In this document: one piece after another, positions 6,112-9,963 of the stretch
How positions within the stretch are numbered: the first letter of the stretch is position 1
How the letters are laid out: each line of letters opens with the position of its first letter
Source: Bacteroidales bacterium
Lineage (GTDB): Bacteria > Bacteroidota > Bacteroidia > Bacteroidales > P3
Assembly: GCA_016281475.1 (NCBI GenBank)
Contig: JAEEIS010000036.1
Location: 1-9,963 of the forward strand
DNA: 9,963 nucleotides
Reading direction: 5' to 3'
Program-made: the position numbers and the translations under genes
Notes under the pieces: model-generated
The model's input: only the letters and a program-made list of their open reading frames with translations
The model's database searches: none
Told to the model about the DNA's origin: nothing

Positions 6112-7559
6112 TATCCTACGCTCCCCTCCAGTGAGATGCTCAGCAGTTTCTGTGCCTCAACGGCAAACTCCATAGGCAGTTTTTTCAGCACATCCTTGGC
6201 ATAGCCGTTCACTATCAGTCCCACCGCGCTCTCGGGCGTGATGCCGCGCTGCTGGCAGTAGAACAATTGGTCTTCCGAAATCTTCGATGTGGTGGCCTCG
6301 TGCTCCAAGATAGCCGTGCTGTTGTTCGCCTTGATATAGGGCCACGTGTGCGCGCCGCAAGTGTCGCCCAGCAGCAGTGAGTCGCACTGCGAGAAATTGC
6401 GGGCATTCTCCGCCGTCTTATTAATCTGCACCAAACCGCGGTAGCTGTTGTGACTGTGTCCCGCGCTGATGCCCTTCGACATAATGGTGCTGCGCGTGTT
6501 CTTGCCAATATGAATCATCTTGGTGCCCGTGTCGGCCTGCTGATAGTTGTTGGTCACAGCCACGCTGTAGAACTCCGCCGTGCTGTCGTCGCCCTGCAGT
6601 ATGCAGCTCGGGTACTTCCACGTCACCGCACTGCCCGTCTCCACCTGTGTCCACGAAATCTTCGAGTGCGACCCCTTGCAGATACCCCTCTTGGTCACAA
6701 AATTATAGATGCCGCCCTTGCCATCCTTGTCGCCGGGATACCAGTTCTGCACCGTGCTATATTTCACCTCGGCATCCTTCAGTGCCACAATCTCCACTAT
6801 GGCGGCATGCAGCTGGTTCTCGTCACGTTGCGGAGCCGTGCAGCCCTCCATATAGCTCACGTAAGCCTCCTCGTCCGCCACTATCAGCGTGCGCTCAAAC
6901 TGGCCCGTCCCCTTCGCGTTGATGCGGAAATAGCTCGACAACTCTATCGGGCACCTCACCCCCTTGGGAATATAGCAGAACGACCCGTCGCTGAACACAG
7001 CCGAGTTCAGCGCGGCAAAGAAGTTGTCGCCAATTGGCACCACCGAACCCAGATACTGCCGCACCAAGTCGGGGTACTTCTGCACCGCCTCGCTGATGGG
7101 GCAGAACAGAATACCCTTCTCCTCCAGCATCTTCTGCGACGTGGTCTTCACCGACACCGAGTCCATGATGGCATCATACGCCACCCCCGCCAGCTCCTTC
7201 TGCTCCCTCAGCGGGATGCCCAGTTTGTCGAACGTCGCCAACAACTCCGGGTCCACCTCGTCCATGCTCTTCTTCAGTTCCTTCTGTTTCGGTGCGGCAT
7301 AGTAGATGATGTCCTGATAGTCCACCTTGTCATACTGCAGGTGTGCCCAGTCAGGCTCCTTCATCGTCTGCCATTTGCGGAACGCCTTCAGCCGAAACTC
7401 CAGCAGCCAGTCGGGCTCGTTTTTTTTCTTCGAAATCAATCGCACCACATCCTCGTTAAGCCCCTTGCCGATGGTGTCCGTGTCAATATCGGTCACAAAA
7501 CCCCACTTGTACTCTTCGTTTGTAACCTCTTGGATTATACTATTGTTATCTTCAGCCAT
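6111..7559 (-). CDS. sufB: Fe-S cluster assembly scaffold protein SufB
   Basis: The 482-residue length and sequence fit SufB along the whole protein: an N-terminal region with [13 protein letters not shown] (48-60), the core motif [14 protein letters not shown] (201-214), Y-M-E-G-C-T-A-P (236-243), the beta-helix region with [20 protein letters not shown] (273-292), [15 protein letters not shown] (361-375) and G-D-T-C-G-A-H-T (398-405). Cys401 corresponds to the essential cluster-assembly cysteine of the family. SufB works in the cytosol with SufC and SufD, building Fe-S clusters from sulfur delivered by SufS/SufE-type proteins. Neither sufC nor sufD follows; the next gene is the coupled RNA methyltransferase. 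A -7 box (7589-7596) lies about 30 nt upstream of the ATG. Confidence 0.97.
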   Translation of the reverse strand: MAEDNNSIIQEVTNEEYKWGFVTDIDTDTIGKGLNEDVVRLISKKKNEPDWLLEFRLKAFRKWQTMKEPDWAHLQYDKVDYQDIIYYAAPKQKELKKSMDEVDPELLATFDKLGIPLREQKELAGVAYDAIMDSVSVKTTSQKMLEEKGILFCPISEAVQKYPDLVRQYLGSVVPIGDNFFAALNSAVFSDGSFCYIPKGVRCPIELSSYFRINAKGTGQFERTLIVADEEAYVSYMEGCTAPQRDENQLHAAIVEIVALKDAEVKYSTVQNWYPGDKDGKGGIYNFVTKRGICKGSHSKISWTQVETGSAVTWKYPSCILQGDDSTAEFYSVAVTNNYQQADTGTKMIHIGKNTRSTIMSKGISAGHSHNSYRGLVQINKTAENARNFSQCDSLLLGDTCGAHTWPYIKANNSTAILEHEATTSKISEDQLFYCQQRGITPESAVGLIVNGYAKDVLKKLPMEFAVEAQKLLSISLEGSVG

Positions 7560-7588
7560 AATAAAGTCTGTTCAATTAAATCAAACTG

Positions 7589-7596
7589 CAAAGATA
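7589..7596 (-). promoter_or_regulatory. Bacteroidetes -7 box upstream of sufB
   Basis: On the minus strand the sequence is TATCTTTG, a full match to TAnnTTTG, ending 29 nt before the sufB start codon. The -33 element is weak: no TTTG is found at the usual 19-20 bp spacing. It would drive sufB and the methyltransferase. Confidence 0.6.
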
Positions 7597-7641
7597 CGCA
7601 AAATAAATTGAAAACTAATTAAAAATTAAAAATTAGAATTA

Positions 7642-7690
7642 GCTGGCGCGTCAGCCGTCCCTCTTGAGAGGGGTACCGCGAAGCGGGGGG
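7642..7690. repeat. REP-like intergenic element with three small hairpins
   Basis: In the 157-bp gap between the DUF4230 gene and sufB there are three successive GC-rich hairpins: gctg/cagc (7642-7645 with 7652-7655), ccctct/agaggg (7659-7664 with 7667-7672) and ccgc-gaa-gcgg (7676-7686), followed by a run of G. It stands out from the A/T-rich flank at 7600-7640. The pattern resembles dispersed palindromic intergenic repeats seen in gut Bacteroidales genomes; whether this one is multicopy cannot be seen here. It could also end the DUF4230 transcript. Confidence 0.5.
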
Positions 7691-7716
7691 GATGTCCTCT
7701 AACCCTCTCTATTCTT

Positions 7717-8556
7717 TCAATTCGAATACAGCGTCGTGGCATTCTCCGACACCGAGTCGCCCACCATTGCAGAATTTTCTACACCCGCCGAATCGGCCAC
7801 AAACACCATGTTCACATGCTTGAATCCAAACGACGAGAAGATAGCCGCCAGCTGTCGCTTCCCATTCTCCTCGGCCACCGTCAGCAGATTCTCCTCCATC
7901 ACTAGCTCCAACAGCTTGGCCCGTGCCGCATTCTTGGTGATCGTCACCCTCTCATGCGACCAAGTGCCCTTCTCGCTAAAGGTGCGAATGTCCGACGGGT
8001 TGGTGATGATGTCCAATATCTGTGCCTGTGGCAGCGTGAGGTTGATGGTGGAGTCGTTCACCACCTCGGTCTCCATCCTTGAGAGGTCATAGCCCATCCT
8101 CACCTTCCCTCGCACTATCAAGACTATGTTCTTACGTCCCAAAAGCTGTTTCTCCTCGTCCTGAATCATCACCTCGCCGATATAGTTGGCAGTGCAAAAC
8201 TCCGATATCCTCTTCATCTCGGTGATAGTCTGCACCAGCGTCTCGTAGCGGTTCTTTCCTACCCGGTTCCGATGAATGACAAACAACACCAACAGCAACG
8301 CCACCACCGCCAAAGCGACATACAGCACCAAGCGTTTCCGCCTTACCACAAATTCCTTCAACCACTCCCAAATCTCTACAACCTTACTGCGGTCTTGCTC
8401 CACGATGTCTTCCTTCGGAGCGTCCGTCTGCTCCGGCTCCTGCTGTTCCGCTATGGGCTTATCCTCGGCCTCAATTTCCACCGTGCCGTCCTCTGCCATG
8501 GCATCGAGATGGTCTTCATTCTGAACCTCTTCCATTATCTTATCCTCATTTTCCAT
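7717..8556 (-). CDS. DUF4230 membrane protein with acidic cytoplasmic N-terminus
   Basis: The 279-residue product has an acidic, probably disordered N-terminus (1-56, many Glu/Asp), a basic RRKR stop at 72-75, one membrane helix at about 76-94 (LVLYVALAVVALLLVLFVI) and a C-terminal domain at about 105-255 outside the cytoplasm. That domain shows the DUF4230 signature: I-S-E-F-C-T-A-N-Y, L-L-G-R-K-N-I-V-L-I-V-R-G-K-V-R-M-G-Y-D-L-S-R and the T-L-P-Q-A-Q-I-L-D-I-I-T-N-P pattern, followed by an Ala/Leu-rich helix and an F-G-F-K-H-V strand. DUF4230 has no established biochemical function to my knowledge. The gene overlaps the upstream DUF4230 lipoprotein gene by 11 bp, and an AGGAGGG ribosome binding site inside that gene sets this start. 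Codon use is like its neighbours. Confidence 0.85.
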   Translation of the reverse strand: MENEDKIMEEVQNEDHLDAMAEDGTVEIEAEDKPIAEQQEPEQTDAPKEDIVEQDRSKVVEIWEWLKEFVVRRKRLVLYVALAVVALLLVLFVIHRNRVGKNRYETLVQTITEMKRISEFCTANYIGEVMIQDEEKQLLGRKNIVLIVRGKVRMGYDLSRMETEVVNDSTINLTLPQAQILDIITNPSDIRTFSEKGTWSHERVTITKNAARAKLLELVMEENLLTVAEENGKRQLAAIFSSFGFKHVNMVFVADSAGVENSAMVGDSVSENATTLYSN

Positions 8557-9148
8557 GCTTGCCCTCCTGCTTAAAAGTTATTGTCACATTAGTAAACCCA
8601 TTCTCGCGCAGCAACATCTCCATAAACATGGCGGCATTCTGCCGCGCGTCCTTCAATATCATATCCGTCAACTCCTTGTCCTCCTTCAGCTCCATCTCGC
8701 CCTTGGTCTCAATGGCGTTGCGCTCCTCGTTGCTATACTCCGTCCGCAAAAACGACACCTGATGGTAAATCATCTTCACGTCGTCGGGACAGATATTGTA
8801 GCTCAACACCTCGGGCTGTGGCAGCACCAGCGCGATGCTCTTCGTCTTATCCTTCTTGTCCACGCTGATACGCACCGACTCCGTATCGAACTTATCCATA
8901 TCGATACCCGCCTTAATAACAGCCTTGAACGAAAACAATATCTTACGGTCGCCAAATATCTGCCACGTCTCGTCGCTGTTGCTCACCACCTTCTGCACCG
9001 TGTACTGCACCGTGCCCAACTCCGACACCTGTCTGATTCTTTGCTGCCACGCGCTCTCATCCGTCCCCCTATTGCACGATGGCAGAAGCATTGCCACAGC
9101 AACAATCACCATCCATCCAACTGTTTTTTTCCTCATTTCATTTTTCAT
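8546..9148 (-). CDS. DUF4230 lipoprotein
   Basis: The 200-residue product has a type II signal peptide: a basic start (KNEMRKK), a hydrophobic core (VGWMVIVAVAMLL) and the lipobox LPSC with Cys25 as the lipid-modified residue. The mature part has G-T-V-Q-Y-T-V-Q-K, a strand R-K-I-L-F-S-F-K-A-V-I-K-A-G-I-D-M-D-K, A-L-V-L-P-Q-P-E-V-L-S-Y-N-I and a C-terminal helix with R-E-N-G-F-T-N-V-T-I-T-F, the same order of motifs as the next gene, so the two are paralogues. It is probably anchored in the inner or outer membrane facing the periplasm. Function is unknown. The start at 9148 is preferred; ATG 9136 is a possible alternative that would leave too short a basic region. A -7 box lies about 87 nt upstream. 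Confidence 0.83.
   Translation of the reverse strand: MKNEMRKKTVGWMVIVAVAMLLPSCNRGTDESAWQQRIRQVSELGTVQYTVQKVVSNSDETWQIFGDRKILFSFKAVIKAGIDMDKFDTESVRISVDKKDKTKSIALVLPQPEVLSYNICPDDVKMIYHQVSFLRTEYSNEERNAIETKGEMELKEDKELTDMILKDARQNAAMFMEMLLRENGFTNVTITFKQEGKHGK
8562..8568 (-). promoter_or_regulatory. Strong Shine-Dalgarno for the DUF4230 membrane protein
   Basis: On the minus strand AGGAGGG lies 5 nt before the ATG at 8556, within the last codons of the lipoprotein gene. Strong Shine-Dalgarno sites are unusual in Bacteroidetes, which mostly use A-rich leaders, so it is notable and supports this start and separate re-initiation inside the overlap. Confidence 0.65.
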
Positions 9149-9234
9149 TTTTTATTCATAACAATACGCCACAAATTTGTTATCAGGAAGTTACATACAC
9201 ACTTCTTTCCAATACCACATTTGTGTCCAAGATG

Positions 9235-9242
9235 CAAATATA
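9235..9242 (-). promoter_or_regulatory. Bacteroidetes -7 box upstream of the DUF4230 pair
   Basis: On the minus strand the sequence is TATATTTG, a full match to TAnnTTTG, 86 nt before the lipoprotein start. No TTTG is found at the standard -33 distance, so the call rests on the -7 box and position. Confidence 0.45.
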
Positions 9243-9320
9243 CAAAAAAAAATTGAGGTGACTTCTATTTTTTATCGCCTGACGGCGAGATATTGAACAA
9301 AATCGAAAAATAAAAAATAT

Positions 9321-9353
9321 TATATAATTTTGAATCAAGATTTTATATAATTT
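9321..9353 (+). repeat. Direct repeat tatataattt
   Basis: Two identical 10-mers (9321-9330, 9344-9353) are separated by 13 bp in very A/T-rich DNA. This may be an UP-element-like or protein-binding stretch, or chance in low-complexity DNA. Confidence 0.4.
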
Positions 9354-9412
9354 CTGCCCGCAGGGCATCCGTCAAATTGGGGATTTATAGAAATCCCTTT
9401 GAAATAATGTAG

Positions 9413-9434
9413 GGGCTGACACCGGTGTCTGCCC
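9413..9434. repeat. 11-bp inverted repeat, REP-like palindrome
   Basis: Arms gggctgacacc (9413-9423) and ggtgtctgccc (9424-9434) pair with one mismatch (9417/9430); the centre gacaccggtgtc is a perfect 12-bp palindrome. The motif 'TAGGGGC...GCCCGTA' around it resembles a dispersed intergenic palindrome seen in many gut bacterial genomes. On the minus strand it lies 52 bp past the stop of the FN3/T9SS gene and could stabilise or end its mRNA. Confidence 0.55.
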
Positions 9435-9455
9435 GTACTGAAAGTGGCCACCGCA

Positions 9456-9490
9456 CCTCTAACCTCTAACCCCTAACCTCTAACCTCAAT
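9456..9490. repeat. CCTCTAA heptanucleotide array abutting a stop codon
   Basis: Units cctctaa, cctctaa, cccctaa, cctctaa and the partial cctcaat run in perfect 7-bp register. On the minus strand this is TTAGAGG, starting at the stop codon of the FN3/T9SS gene (TGA 9486-9488 lies inside the last unit). A lone cctctaa is also found at 7696-7702, just past the stop of the DUF4230 membrane protein. Confidence 0.85.
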
Positions 9491-9963
9491 TCACCACCAG
9501 CCGCTTGCTGGCCGTGCCGGCGCGTGTGCGTACCAGCACCACGTAGGCACCCTTCGCCCACTTCGACACGTCGAAGCCCGCCGTAGTCCCACGCTCTGCG
9601 CCCGAAAGCGTCAGCACCCGCTCGCCTCTCACATCGTATACCTCCACGCCCTCGATGCCGTACGACGACATCACCACCACGCTCCCGCTCGCCGGGTTGG
9701 GCATCAGCCGTATGCCGTCGCTATTATCGTCGGGACTGATGATGGAGAGCGGCTCTCCATCGCGGGTAAAGCGCATCGTGTCCGTCCAACTGCTATACAT
9801 CGTGTTGTCGAAGCAGATGGCACGCACCCGTGCGGCATATTCCACTCCCGCTGCCAGGCCTCTCAAGGTGCATTCGGGCGTGGTGGTTGCCAGTGTGGAA
9901 TACCCTTCTGGGTCGTCGTTCGCCGGGCCGTATGCCACCTCCCATGCGTGGTTGTTCTCGCCA
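9486..9963 (-). CDS. FN3-domain surface protein with T9SS type A sorting domain (5' end outside window)
   Basis: The frame stays open to the right edge, so the gene continues beyond 9963; 158 C-terminal residues are visible. The first 68 or so form the end of a fibronectin type III domain: W-E-V-A-Y-G-P, then L-R-G-L-A-A-G-V-E-Y-A-A-R-V-R-A-I-C and S-S-W-T-D-T-M-R-F-T. After a short linker with several Asp comes the sorting domain, I-R-L-M-P-N-P-A-S-G-S, V-E-V-Y-D-V-R-G-E-R-V, W-A-K-G-A-Y-V-V-L-V-R and a short basic tail K-R-L-V-V-N. Such proteins are exported by the T9SS and tethered to the cell surface or released; the upstream part, which would show the enzyme or binding role, is missing. 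It is unrelated in sequence to the repetitive T9SS protein at the left edge apart from the sorting domain. Confidence 0.88.
   Translation of the reverse strand, partial: GENNHAWEVAYGPANDDPEGYSTLATTTPECTLRGLAAGVEYAARVRAICFDNTMYSSWTDTMRFTRDGEPLSIISPDDNSDGIRLMPNPASGSVVVMSSYGIEGVEVYDVRGERVLTLSGAERGTTAGFDVSKWAKGAYVVLVRTRAGTASKRLVVN

Larger units (their letters stand above)
9149..9485. other. 337-bp hairpin- and repeat-rich intergenic spacer
   Basis: No gene is seen here. The spacer holds, from left to right: a 10-bp palindrome acaaatttgt (9171-9180), a -7 box for the DUF4230 genes (9235-9242), hairpin tcgcc-tgac-ggcga (9275-9288), a direct repeat of tatataattt (9321-9330 and 9344-9353), hairpin tgccc-gca-gggca (9355-9367), hairpin gggattt-atag-aaatccc (9380-9397), a longer inverted repeat (9413-9434) and a heptad array (9456-9490). 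Base composition swings from very A/T-rich (9240-9355) to G/C-rich. Confidence 0.75.

Noticed and set aside
5895..6175. Short plus-strand frames opposite the methyltransferase start
   Set aside because: They are antisense to SpoU motif 1 and the sufB 3' end, which are both well conserved.
6450..7622. 390-codon open frame on the plus strand opposite sufB
   Set aside because: It is antisense to a perfectly conserved SufB, has His/Leu/Arg-rich low-complexity translation with no recognisable domain, and runs into the sufB promoter region.
8555..9256. 233-codon open frame on the plus strand opposite the DUF4230 lipoprotein gene
   Set aside because: It mirrors the codon pattern of the real gene, is His/Leu-rich with no domain, and crosses the -7 box of that gene.
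9456..9490. Telomere-like TTAGGG repeats
   Set aside because: One unit reads TTAGGGG by chance; the array is a five-unit TTAGAGG heptad in bacterial intergenic DNA.

Overview
The window looks like chromosomal DNA from a member of the Bacteroidales (Bacteroidota). Three signs point there. Two surface proteins end in type IX secretion (T9SS) type A sorting domains. Near-perfect Bacteroidetes -7 boxes (TAnnTTTG) precede two minus-strand operons. The genes include a sigma/anti-sigma pair with a GIN-type outer-membrane protein and two DUF4230 proteins, all common in this phylum. The family or genus cannot be fixed from the sequence alone. There is no phage, IS element, CRISPR array or RNA gene that I can support.

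Layout. Positions 1-5535 are read on the plus strand. First comes the 3' part of a very repetitive secreted T9SS protein (1-2956), closed by an intrinsic terminator (2984-3023). A tight module follows: an ECF sigma factor (3069-3569), its overlapping single-pass anti-sigma factor (3566-4318), a 128-bp gap holding an 18-bp perfect palindrome and an 8-bp tandem repeat, and a GIN-domain/beta-barrel outer-membrane protein (4447-5535). From 5554 to the right edge everything is on the minus strand. In order of transcription this is a partial FN3/T9SS surface protein (9963-9486), a 337-bp hairpin-rich spacer, a DUF4230 lipoprotein (9148-8546), an overlapping DUF4230 inner-membrane protein (8556-7717), a 157-bp spacer with a REP-like double hairpin and a -7 box, then sufB (7559-6111) directly coupled to a SpoU/TrmH-family RNA methyltransferase (6111-5554). 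The two blocks converge at 5536-5553, where two mutually exclusive hairpins cover both stop codons.

How the genes work together. The sigma/anti-sigma pair probably senses an envelope signal and may control the barrel gene beside it. The DUF4230 pair looks like a two-protein envelope unit, one lipid-anchored and one membrane-spanning. SufB is a core Fe-S scaffold protein, but here it sits without sufC or sufD.

The most unusual feature is a dispersed heptanucleotide, TTTCAAC/T. It sits inside two unrelated coding regions: twice in the variable loops of the repetitive surface protein and once in the methyltransferase between catalytic motifs 1 and 2. On this strand the heptad is open in all three frames and always gives the same cyclic peptide, while the other strand has stops in all frames. 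A second heptad (CCTCTAA) sits in non-coding DNA immediately after a stop codon. These arrays suggest a lineage-wide expansion of short repeats and possible slippage-prone sites.
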